From Pyxidicoccus fallax (lineage in GTDB: Bacteria; Myxococcota; Myxococcia; Myxococcales; Myxococcaceae), in the NCBI RefSeq assembly GCF_012933655.1, contig NZ_JABBJJ010000093.1, positions 1 through 37,446 of the forward strand: a DNA stretch of 37,446 nucleotides. The letters run 5' to 3'. Every line of letters begins with the position of its first letter. Within the stretch, counting starts at the first letter, position 1. The notes under the pieces were generated by a model. The model made no database searches. It saw only the letters and a list, made by a program, of their open reading frames with translations, and was not told the DNA's origin. Both the position numbers and the translations under genes were made by a program. Below are positions 15,404 to 24,000 of this stretch, one piece after another.

Positions 15404-16519
15404 GTGTTCATCAAGCAGCTCCTGGGGCGTGCCGTGCTGGGCACGGCCCTGGTGTTCTGGGTCTCGGGGTGTGGGGACGACGAGAAGCCGCGTCTGTCTT
15501 GTGAGGAGCTGTCGTCCCGCCTGCAGGACGCGCTCACGAAGGCGGTGGCCGACGAGGGGCTCGCTGGCGCCACCGCCGGGGTGAAGCTCAGGGACTGCAA
15601 CTGGACGGGCGCGGCGGGCTCCTCGCGCCTGGAGCCCTCCGCCGTGCCCATGGCCCCCGGAGACCGGCTCCGGGCGGGCAGCATCGCCAAGACGTTCACC
15701 GCGGTGGTGGCGTTGCAGCTTCAGGCCGAAGGCAAGCTGTCCCTGGACGCGCCGCTGGCGACGTGGTTCGCCGACTTCCCCAACGCGGACCGCATCACGG
15801 TGCGGCAGCTCCTCAACCACACCAGCGGCGCGGCCGACTACACGGACAACGAGGACTTCGTCGCGCGGGCCTCGTCCGAGCCCACCAAGGTATGGACCGC
15901 CGAGGAGCTCATCCCCTACGGCGCCACGCGCTCGCCGCTCTTCGAGCCCGGCGCGGGCTGGTCGTATTCCAACACGAACTACATCCTCGTTGGCGCCATC
16001 ATCGAGCAGGTGACGGGAACGCCCGTGGCCCGGCAGTGGCGCGAGCGCATCATCGAGCCCCTGAAACTTCGCGACACGGGACTGGATGGACTCGAGCCGC
16101 TGCCGGCGCTCACCGTGCGCGGCTACGCGCGCCTGGACGGCGCCTGGGTGGACTTCACCGACGCGGTCCATCCTTCCGCGGCGGGCGCGTCCGGCGGACT
16201 GGTGTCGACCGCCGAGGACCTCAACCGCTTCTACGAGGCGCTCCTCGTGGGCGTGCTGCTGCCTCCGGCGCAGCTCTCGGAGATGACGCGCTGGGTGGCC
16301 ACCGAGCCTGGAGCTGAGCCTTCGTACGGGCTCGGGCTCCTGCGGGCAGGCAGTCCGCTCGGGCCGTTCCAGGGGCACGACGGTGGCATCCCGGGCTTCT
16401 CCGCCCTGGCGGGCTACTACGCCGACCGCGAGGCGGCGGTCTCCGTGCTGACCAACCAGCAGGACGGGAACGCGTCGGCCGTCACCCTGCGACTGCTGGA
16501 GGTGGTCGCCAAACGGTGA
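15404..16519 (+). CDS. Beta-lactamase-fold serine hydrolase lipoprotein
   Basis: 371 residues, GTG start with GGAGG seven bases upstream. The signal peptide ends in the lipobox VSGC, Cys23, so it is probably lipid-anchored in the envelope. The class C beta-lactamase/DD-peptidase motifs are present: Ser93-x-x-Lys96 (GSIAKTFTA), Tyr188-Ser-Asn190 (GWSYSNTNYILVG) and His325-Asp-Gly327 (QGHDGGIPGF) in place of KTG. LLNHTSGAADY and GGLVSTAEDL are typical of this family (Pfam Beta-lactamase). The substrate may be peptidoglycan, a D-amino-acid peptide or an ester; antibiotic hydrolysis is not implied. It sits 81 bases after argC on the same strand, and readthrough is possible. Confidence 0.9.
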   Translation: MFIKQLLGRAVLGTALVFWVSGCGDDEKPRLSCEELSSRLQDALTKAVADEGLAGATAGVKLRDCNWTGAAGSSRLEPSAVPMAPGDRLRAGSIAKTFTAVVALQLQAEGKLSLDAPLATWFADFPNADRITVRQLLNHTSGAADYTDNEDFVARASSEPTKVWTAEELIPYGATRSPLFEPGAGWSYSNTNYILVGAIIEQVTGTPVARQWRERIIEPLKLRDTGLDGLEPLPALTVRGYARLDGAWVDFTDAVHPSAAGASGGLVSTAEDLNRFYEALLVGVLLPPAQLSEMTRWVATEPGAEPSYGLGLLRAGSPLGPFQGHDGGIPGFSALAGYYADREAAVSVLTNQQDGNASAVTLRLLEVVAKR

Positions 16520-16559
16520 AGCGGCCCGAGCGCAGCGGTCCAGCTCCCACCGCGTCGCG

Positions 16560-16599
16560 GGAGGCGCCCCGTCGGTCTCAGACGGGCCGGGGCGTCTCC
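16560..16599. terminator. GC-rich hairpin at the end of convergent genes
   Basis: GGAGGCGCCCC (16560-16570) pairs with GGGGCGTCTCC (16589-16599) as an 11-bp stem with one G-U pair. It lies just after the serine hydrolase stop (16519) and covers the last codons and stop of the TVP38-type gene (16578). No T-run is present. A bidirectional end structure is the likely role. Confidence 0.4.
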
Positions 16600-17339
16600 G
16601 TCCGGGTCGGACGGGAGGCTTGCTGACGCTCCTCCGTCTCCGCGAGTTCGTCGGACTCGCGGGAGATGCGCAGCTCCCGCATCAGCCGGCGCCCCAGGAC
16701 CAGCCCCAGCACCATGCTGACCACCATCCCGGTCGCGGACACGGCGGTGGCCAGGGGCATCCCCTGCCCCAGCGAGCTGCCGAACCAGGTGGTGAGCACC
16801 GTCCCGGGCACGGTGCCGACGAGCGCCCCCAGCGCCAGGGGCCGGAAGCGCGCCCCCGAGGCCGCCGCGGTCGCCAGCAGCACGTCCGCCGGAATCACCG
16901 AGTTGACGCACGCGAGGAAGCCCAGCTGGAAGCCGTGTTCCCGCGCCGCGCGCTGGATGGCCGCGTGGTTCGCGCCCACGAGCCGCTTCATCGGCTTGCG
17001 TCCCAACCGGCGGGCCAGCAGGTGGATGAGGCCCGTGGCCAGCACGCTCCCGACGAGGACGTAGACCGTCCCCAGCACCATGCCGAAGAGCAGGCCCCCC
17101 ACCGCCGTGAAGAGCTGGCCGGGCAGCAGCGTCACCGGGCGGAGCGCGAGCAGCAGGATGAAGGCGACGGGCGCCAGGGCCCCGAGTGGCCGCAGCTGCC
17201 CGGAGAGCCACGCCTGGTCCAGGTACTGCGGCCCCCATACCCTGAGTGACACCAACAACCCGATGGAGACCCCCACCGGGAGGAGCAGCTTGAGCCAGGC
17301 CCCCGGCCCCAGCCCCTTGGCGCGGGGACGCATGGACAT
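16578..17339 (-). CDS. TVP38/TMEM64 (VTT-domain) membrane protein
   Basis: 253 residues from the ATG at 17339; ATG 17333 and GTG 17357 are alternatives and none has a good ribosome site. A first membrane helix lies at about 18-37. The VTT core follows, with the conserved LRPVTLLPGQLFTAVGGLLFG block and the family's polar motif G-S-V-L-A-T-G with LARRLGRKPMKRLVG, then FLACVNSVIPADVLLATAAASGARFRPLALGALVGTVPGTVL and a last helix near 215. The C-terminus (about 225-253) is charged and disordered. Related VTT proteins (DedA, TMEM41B) include lipid scramblases and transporters; the substrate here is unknown. It stands alone, convergent with the serine hydrolase. Confidence 0.88.
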   Translation of the reverse strand: MSMRPRAKGLGPGAWLKLLLPVGVSIGLLVSLRVWGPQYLDQAWLSGQLRPLGALAPVAFILLLALRPVTLLPGQLFTAVGGLLFGMVLGTVYVLVGSVLATGLIHLLARRLGRKPMKRLVGANHAAIQRAAREHGFQLGFLACVNSVIPADVLLATAAASGARFRPLALGALVGTVPGTVLTTWFGSSLGQGMPLATAVSATGMVVSMVLGLVLGRRLMRELRISRESDELAETEERQQASRPTRTETPRPV

Positions 17340-17547
17340 GCAGCGAAGGTGGAGCACGGCTCCCCACGAGGCAAAACCCGCAGGTGGTCCGTGGGGCAGG
17401 CGGGCGGACGAGGCAGCCCCGCCCCGGGCGCGGCGCTATCGGGCCGCCTGCGGCCGTCCGGAAGTCACGCCCGACCCCACTCCATCCGGCCGCTTGCCTG
17501 CGGTATTGTGCGCGTCTCTTTGACCTCAAACCGGGCAGTGGGGGCCG

Positions 17548-19161
17548 ATGCATTTCGAGTTGGCATTCGTACTCATCTTCGCCATCGCGACCGCGGTGGC
17601 GATTGCCGCGCGCTACTTCAACTTCCCGTACACCGTGGCCTTGGTGGTGGCGGGACTGACGCTGGGCGCGGTGCACGCCTTCGAGCCTCCCCACCTCACG
17701 AAGGAGCTGCTCTTCGCCATCATCCTTCCGGGCCTGCTGTTCGAGGCGGCCTTCCATGTGGAGTTCCGCAAGTTCTGGAAGAACAAGCTGGCCATCCACT
17801 CCATGGCCATTCCCGGGGTGGCCGCGTCCGCGGGACTGACGGCGCTCATCCTCTCGCCGGTGGTGGAGGGGATGAACTTCGTGAGCGGCTTCGGACTCCT
17901 CTCGGCGCTGGTGTTCGCGGCGGTCATCGTCTCCACGGACCCCATCGCCGTGGTGGGCCTGTTCAAGTCGCTGGGCGCGCCCAAGCGGCTGCTCATCCTC
18001 GTGGAGGGAGAGAGCCTGCTGAATGACGGCACCGCCGTCGTGCTCTTCACCCTCGTCGTCGCGGTGGCCACCGGCGGCCAGTTCACGGTGGGCGGCGCCA
18101 TCTTCGACTTCATCAAGGTGGCGGGGCTGGGCGCGCTCATCGGCAGCGCGATTGGCTTCGTCGTGGCGCAGGTCATCAAGCGCGTGGATGACGCGATGGT
18201 GGAGATCACGCTCACGGTCATCGCGGCCTATGGCTCATTCGTGGTGGCGGAGCACTTCCACTACTCGGGCGTCATCGCGACGGTGGTGGCGGGCATGCTG
18301 TGCGGCAACTGGGCGGCGCACGCGGGGATGAGCCCGACGACGCGCGTGGCGGTGGAGAGCTTCTGGGAGTACCTCGCCTTCGCGCTCAACTCGGTGGTGT
18401 TCCTGCTCATCGGCCTGGAGGTGAAGATCGGCTCGCTGCTGGCCTCCTGGAAGCCCATCCTCGTGGCCTACGTGGCGGTCGTCGTGGGCCGCGCGGTGGT
18501 GGTGTACGGCATGTCCGCGCTGCTGCGCCTCACGTCGGAGCGGATGCCCTGGAGCTGGAGCGCGGTGCTCACGTGGAGCGGACTGCGCGGTGCCATCTCC
18601 ATGGTGCTGGTGCTCGGTCTTCCGGCGGACTTCCCCCATCGCGAGCTGCTGGTGAACATGACGTTCGGCGTGGTGGTGCTCTCCATCGTCATCCAGGGAC
18701 TCACGATGGCGCCGCTGCTGCGGCGGCTGGGCATCACCGGGCTGAAGGACGCCTACCAGGAGCAGTACGAGCTGGCGCGTGGCCGGCTGGGCGCCATCCA
18801 CGCCGCGATGGCCGCGCTGGAGGCCATGCGCCGCGGCCGGGAGATTCCCGCCGACGTGCTCGGACAGCTGGAGCGCGAGTACCAGGAGAAGGAGGCCGTC
18901 GCGGAGAAGGAGCTGGCGACGCTCAAGCAGCAGTCGACGCGCTTCCACGAGGAGGAGCACCAGGAGGCCATCCGCCGCGTGCTCATCGTGGAGAAGGAGT
19001 CGCTCCTCAAGGCATACCACTCGGCCACCATCGGCAAGGAAGCCTACGAGCGACTCGCCTCGGAGCTGGACGAGCGCATCGCCCAGGCGGATGCCGCCGA
19101 GAGCCACACGCCCTCGGAGGGGGAGGCCCTTCCCGGCCCGCTGGGAACCACGGGTACGTGA
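17548..19161 (+). CDS. CPA1-type Na+/H+ antiporter with cytoplasmic coiled-coil tail
   Basis: 537 residues. Residues 1-395 form about 12-13 membrane helices. Diagnostic CPA1 motifs are present: the ion-binding Asp in VSTDPIAVVGLFKSLG, the EGESLLNDGTAVVLF block and the late GLRGAISMVLVLGLP helix. It should exchange cytoplasmic Na+ (or K+) for protons at the inner membrane. The C-terminal 140 residues (about 400-520) are charged and helical, with a coiled-coil look (QEQYELARGRLGAIHAAMAALEAM, then QLEREYQEKEAVAEKEL). That part probably regulates activity or oligomerises. No partner gene adjoins it; the gap before it (17340-17547) is GC-rich with no clear promoter. Confidence 0.93.
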   Translation: MHFELAFVLIFAIATAVAIAARYFNFPYTVALVVAGLTLGAVHAFEPPHLTKELLFAIILPGLLFEAAFHVEFRKFWKNKLAIHSMAIPGVAASAGLTALILSPVVEGMNFVSGFGLLSALVFAAVIVSTDPIAVVGLFKSLGAPKRLLILVEGESLLNDGTAVVLFTLVVAVATGGQFTVGGAIFDFIKVAGLGALIGSAIGFVVAQVIKRVDDAMVEITLTVIAAYGSFVVAEHFHYSGVIATVVAGMLCGNWAAHAGMSPTTRVAVESFWEYLAFALNSVVFLLIGLEVKIGSLLASWKPILVAYVAVVVGRAVVVYGMSALLRLTSERMPWSWSAVLTWSGLRGAISMVLVLGLPADFPHRELLVNMTFGVVVLSIVIQGLTMAPLLRRLGITGLKDAYQEQYELARGRLGAIHAAMAALEAMRRGREIPADVLGQLEREYQEKEAVAEKELATLKQQSTRFHEEEHQEAIRRVLIVEKESLLKAYHSATIGKEAYERLASELDERIAQADAAESHTPSEGEALPGPLGTTGT

Positions 19162-19188
19162 AACCGACCTGGAGGCCCCTCCGGCAGC

Positions 19189-19217
19189 CGGCTCGGGAGA
19201 CTGACCGTCCCGAGCCG
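19189..19217. terminator. Perfect 10-bp hairpin between convergent genes
   Basis: CGGCTCGGGA (19189-19198) and TCCCGAGCCG (19208-19217) form a perfect stem with a 9-base loop, between the antiporter stop (19161) and the lipoprotein stop (19244). There is no T-run. A shared transcription end is likely. Confidence 0.55.
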
Positions 19218-19243
19218 TGGGTGGGGCCGTGCAGTGCCGGGCT

Positions 19244-20944
19244 TCAGCGAGGCGCCGGGCCCGACGCGGGGCTCTGAGGTGCCGCGGGCAGCGGCGCGGC
19301 GGCGGGTGCCGGAGGCGGCGGCGCGGCGGCCGGAGCCGCGTCCTCCTTCACGGGCGTCCGGCCCGAAGCCGAGGCAATCTTGAACACCACCTGTGCCGGG
19401 CCCGGCACAGGTTTCCCGTCGGAGCCGGCGGGGCGCTCGGGCAGCTCATGCCCACGCAGGGCGATGGCGGGCAGCGAGACATTCAGCGCGCCCACGTCGA
19501 GGAAGCCATGGAACCCGTCTTCATCCAGCTCCGGCAGCATCCGGATGGCGGGCACCGGCGCCGTCGGAGCCAGCGCCACCTTCGGCCCCGGCGTGATGCC
19601 CATGACGTCGCACTCCAGCTCCCCCGCCGGGTCCAGGTCGCAGCCCCACCGCCGGCCCGTCGCGTAGCCCACCTCCAGGACCTTCAGGTCCGGCACCGCC
19701 TCCAAAAGGTGCTTCGACATGGGGACGAAGTTCTCGCTCCACGCGGCCTCCGCCACCAGCCGCGTGTGCGCGTTGCCCGCGAGCACGAGGAACACATCGT
19801 TCGGACGCGAGGTGCGCTGGTTCAACACGAAGCGCGCCATGCGGGCATCACGTGCGCTGCCATGGTTGGTGTCCGTATCGATGGCGACCACGGTCACCTT
19901 GCGCCCTGCCGCGCGAAGGGCTCGCAGCCGATCGATGAGGTCCATCACCGCGCGGCTCCCCCGGCCGTCCTGCTGGAGCTTGCGCCAGAAGTCTCCGCTC
20001 AGCAGCGCATCCTGGTCCGCCGGAGTGCCCGCGCTCGACAGGTACCGGTCGATGCGCTCCTGCTCCTTGTGGGAGATGGCCAGCCCCACCGTGACACCCA
20101 GCCCTGCTCCGGTGGCCTCGCACGCCATGTCGCCCACGGTGAGCGGAACCTCCCAGGTGCCGAGCTGCTCGCCGATGAGCACCATCTGCCCGGGACGTAG
20201 CAGCGACTGGACGCCAGCGACGTCGCGCTCACAGGGCTCCTGGGCCTGCACGTCCTTGCGATAGCGCTTGATGTAGAACGAAGGGTCTCTCGCGAAGGAG
20301 TCGTCGCGCGTCAGCTTCAGGGTGCCGGTGAGCGTCTCCAACGAGGGCTTGGATTCCAGCCGCAGCGTGAGCGCGTGCTCCAGCTCCAGGTCCCGGTTGC
20401 CCTGCACCACGCCATCCAGTTCCACCCAGGGCGCGGTGTCCTGCTCCCGGGTGGCCAGCGTCACGGGCTGTCCCCTCCTCCGGAAGCTCTGCTCGAACTG
20501 CGCCATCTCCATGTGCTTCCAGACGAGCTCGCCGGTCTTCCCCTGGTAGAGGATTTCGGCGTCGTTCGAGAAGGAGACCCGCTTCATCCGGAAGATGCGC
20601 ACGATGGACTGCCGCTCGGCCATCGGCTCGCCGACGACCAGATAGCGGATGTGGTCCCCACCGCTCTTCCATCCCCAGGCTTCGCCGATCAGCTCCGAGG
20701 ACCTCCACTCCGTCAGGAGGTACTTCGGATCCTCCATGGGCTTGAGCACCCAGCCGTTCTCCTTCAGGAGCTTCGTGGCCTCGGCCAGGGCCCGGTCCAC
20801 GGGCAGCATGAAGATGTGCTCGTAGCGCGGTGCGGTCAGCTCGACCTTCTGCTCCGCCTGCGCGGGCGTCCCCGACTCCGAGGGGCGCGCGTTCCTCGCG
20901 CAGCCAGCGGCAAGCATGACGAGACAGGCCAGGGTGCGGCGCAT
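19244..20944 (-). CDS. Lipoprotein with erythromycin-esterase/ChaN-like region
   Basis: 566 residues; ATG at 20944 with AAGGAG five bases upstream. The signal peptide MRRTLACLVMLAAGC ends in a lipobox with Cys15. Residues 40-230 form a domain I do not recognise. Residues about 245-420 resemble the EreA/ChaN/TIKI fold: an opening strand GQMVLIGEQLGTWEVP (Glu259, Glu265), a helical Asp/Glu-rich middle, VTVVAIDTDTNHGSARDARMARFV and the closing strand FLVLAGNAHTRL (390-396). In related proteins the opening motif is closer to GExHGTxExP, so the His appears replaced by Leu262. Enzymatic activity is therefore uncertain. The tail (about 530-566) is Ala/Pro low-complexity. Confidence 0.7.
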   Translation of the reverse strand: MRRTLACLVMLAAGCARNARPSESGTPAQAEQKVELTAPRYEHIFMLPVDRALAEATKLLKENGWVLKPMEDPKYLLTEWRSSELIGEAWGWKSGGDHIRYLVVGEPMAERQSIVRIFRMKRVSFSNDAEILYQGKTGELVWKHMEMAQFEQSFRRRGQPVTLATREQDTAPWVELDGVVQGNRDLELEHALTLRLESKPSLETLTGTLKLTRDDSFARDPSFYIKRYRKDVQAQEPCERDVAGVQSLLRPGQMVLIGEQLGTWEVPLTVGDMACEATGAGLGVTVGLAISHKEQERIDRYLSSAGTPADQDALLSGDFWRKLQQDGRGSRAVMDLIDRLRALRAAGRKVTVVAIDTDTNHGSARDARMARFVLNQRTSRPNDVFLVLAGNAHTRLVAEAAWSENFVPMSKHLLEAVPDLKVLEVGYATGRRWGCDLDPAGELECDVMGITPGPKVALAPTAPVPAIRMLPELDEDGFHGFLDVGALNVSLPAIALRGHELPERPAGSDGKPVPGPAQVVFKIASASGRTPVKEDAAPAAAPPPPAPAAAPLPAAPQSPASGPAPR

Positions 20945-21029
20945 CAGCGCTCCTTCTCTTCCAGCGGTTGCGCGGGGAACGTCCCACGGGCCGGAGGATA
21001 TCGAAACGGGGGGCAGGTGAAATTGTCGG

Positions 21030-21068
21030 GGGCACGGCACGCCCGGAGCTTCGAGGCGTGCCGTGCCC
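21030..21068 (-). terminator. Perfect 13-14-bp hairpin after the modular lipoprotein gene
   Basis: GGCACGGCACGCC (21031-21043) pairs perfectly with GGCGTGCCGTGCC (21055-21067) around an 11-base loop, extended by G21030-C21068. On the minus strand it directly follows the stop of the 1325-residue gene (21088) and is followed by CCCGACAATTTC, a very weak T-rich tail. Probable transcription end. Confidence 0.65.
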
Positions 21069-21087
21069 TACGACCCTCCACTTCGCG

Positions 21088-24000
21088 TCAGTGGACGCGA
21101 CCGGAGGGCAGGTTGGACCGGGCGGGGAAGCCCGGCACGGCCGCCGAGTCGAAGGTCCGGGGCGCGAGCAGCGACTCGCCCAGCCCCATCTTCAGCGCCG
21201 TGGCCGGCGCGAGCACGCCGCACACCAGGGCCTTCAGGTCCTCCTGCCTCCGGCCCAGGTCATTGAACACGCGCGGCGCCCCGGTGACGGGGTCCGGCGT
21301 CGGCGCGGTGCTCAGCAGGAACGGGGAGAGGAAGGCGGGCTGGCCCGGATCTCGCGGGCCGACGTGGAGGAAGAAGGTCCGCGTCTCCCCCGCGTGGCAA
21401 CCACTGCACGTGTTGAGGGAGAACTTGTGCCGCGCCTCCGAGTCCACGCCGGGCGCGTCCCAGAAGAAGTTGAACGGCGTGAGCGCCGAGCCCCACAGGA
21501 AGGGCTGGTCCTGGAAGAACTCCGGCACCCAGTGCGTCTCCGCGACGACGGCGGGACGGTTCTGCAGGATGTAGTCCCTCAAGAGCGGCGAGCCATTGTG
21601 GAAGAAGGCGGGCGTGAGGGCCACGTGCGCGGGCGCGAGTCCCTCGGCGTTGAAGTGGAACTCGCGCAGCTCCCACTCGAACTCCAGCGCGTTCTCGTTG
21701 GTGCGCACCTGGTGGATGGCGCCGCCCATGAAGCGGCCCGGGGCCACGAAGGACTTCGTGAAGCGGTCCGTCACGGCCTGCAGCTTCGCGTTGTAGTCCG
21801 GGTGGGACGGCCCGAGCCGGCCCAGCTCGTGCCAGTCACGCGCCCAGCGCTGGAACTCCTCCGGGCTGCCGCCGGGGAGCTGGTACTCCAGGATGACGGT
21901 GAACGGCGTGGCGTTGCCGGACGGGTCCGTCACGCCGAAGACGAAGCGCCCCTCGCCCGCGTGCTCGTTCTCGTGCCGCAGGTCCATGCGGTTGACGATG
22001 GCCAGCAGCCGGAAGGGAGCGACGTTGAAGTTCAGCGGAGCGCCCGAGCCGCCGCTGCGCTGCTCCCACGCGCTCAGCACCAGCCCGCGGATGTTCGGGC
22101 GAGCCGGCACGAAGGTGGCGCCGATGAACTGGTCCTGCTCCCAGGTGCGGAGCCAGTTGCGCACCAGCTCGGACGGATCCCTGCCGCCGTTCATCGCCCG
22201 CATCAACGCGCCGAAGGTCCACGCGCCGGAGCCGGTGGTCCGCACCGGGTCCTCCACCACGGAGAGCGCGGTGATGAGCAGCTCCTCCTGCGGGTCCACC
22301 TGACAGACCGCCGGGTCGCAGGCGGTGGCGGACTCGCAGCCGTTGGCCTCCAGGCCGTCGCAGTCGAACGTGCCCACCACGCAGCCCAGGCCGCAGGTAC
22401 CGCCGCCGCACACGGCGTTGGCGGAAGGGGCGCCGCCGCAGACGGTGCCGCACGCGCCGCAGTTCGCCTCGTCGCGCATCAAGTCCACCTCGCAGCCGTT
22501 GGCCGGGTCGCCGTCGCAGTCCTCGAAGCCCACGGGGCAGCCCGCCTCGAACGACACGCACGCGGAGCGGTTGCCCGCCGCGTCGATGGCCACCGCGAAC
22601 ATCTGCGTCTCCAGCTGCGGCTGGGAGAGCGACAGGAGCGCGAGCCCCGTCCCATCCGCCGACGCCACGCCGGCCGGGGACGCCGCCTGGGTGCAGGCCG
22701 CGTCGGTGAACACGGCCACCCGTCCCCGGGGCTCCGTCTGGGCGCGCACCTGACCGGCGACCGGAGCCGCGTCGAGCGGGAGATAGCCCGCGATGAACGT
22801 GGGCGGTGTGGGCGCCACGGTGTCATGCACGTAGGTGACGACTCCGGAGCAGGCGGAGGTGTTGCCCACCGCGTCCACCGCGCGCGCGGAGAAGCCGGTG
22901 GCCGAGTTGGCGGACACCGTCACCGAGGTGGCGAAGACGCCCGTCGAGGCATCCGCGGTGAGCGTGGCCACCGCGGGCGCCACGCATCCGGTGCCCTGGA
23001 AGATGGACACGGTGGCACTCTTCTCCGCGGTGCCACGGAGTTGCGGTGTCAGGGACTGGCCCGGGGATGCCGGGGTGAAGCCCGTGAAGGCCGGCACGGC
23101 GGGCGGCAGGCTGTCATGCCGGTAGCTGGCGCTCGCCGAGCACGCGGACACGTTGCCCGCCGCGTCCACCGCCTGCGTGGTGAAGGTCGTGGTGGTGTTG
23201 GCGGAGACGGTGCGCGTCACCGAGAACGCCCCCGTCGGGGAGGCCGTCACCGTGGCGAGCACCGACCCCGTGCACGAGGTGCCCGAGAAGAGACGCACGG
23301 AGGCACCCGCCTCGGCGGTGCCGGAGAGGGTGGGCTGGGTGCTGGTGGACGGCGAGGCCGGGGTGAAGCCCGACAGCACCGGAGCGGAAGGCGCGATGCC
23401 GTCATGCCGGTAGCTGACGCTGGCCGAGCACGCGGACACGTTGCCCACCGCGTCGGTGGCCGTCGCCGTGAAGGTCGTGGTGCTGTTGGCCGTCACCGGG
23501 CGCGTGGAGGAGAAGGTGCCACTGGCCGTGGCCGTCACCGTGGCGACGGGAGTCCCCGCGCACGCGGTGCCCGAGAAGATGCGCACCGAGGCGCCCGCTT
23601 CGGCCGTGCCGGAGAGCACCGGGTTGAGGTTGCTGGACGGCGAGACGGGCGCGAAGCCTGTCAGCACCGGCACCGCGGGAGCGGCGCCATCGTGCACGTA
23701 GCTGGCCGCCTGCGAGCAGACGGACACATTGCCCGCCGCGTCCGTCGCGGTGGCCGTGAAGGTGGACGTCGCGTTGGCCGTCACCGGGCGAGTGCTGGAG
23801 AAGGTGCCACTGGCCGTGGCCGTCACCGTGGCCACCGGCGTGCCCGCGCACGCGGAGCCGGAGTAGAGGCGCACCGTGGAGCCCGCCTCGGCGGTGCCGG
23901 AGAGCACGGGATTGAGGTTGTTGGACGGAGAAGCCGGCGCGAAGCCCGTCAGCCCCGGAGCGCCCGGGGCCTGCGTGTCCACGTTGCAGCCGAGCAGCTC

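Noticed and set aside
15404-16519. Calling the serine hydrolase an antibiotic beta-lactamase
   Set aside because: SxxK, YSN and HDG motifs are shared by DD-peptidases and esterases of the same fold; lipoprotein location and lack of resistance context do not support a specific resistance role.
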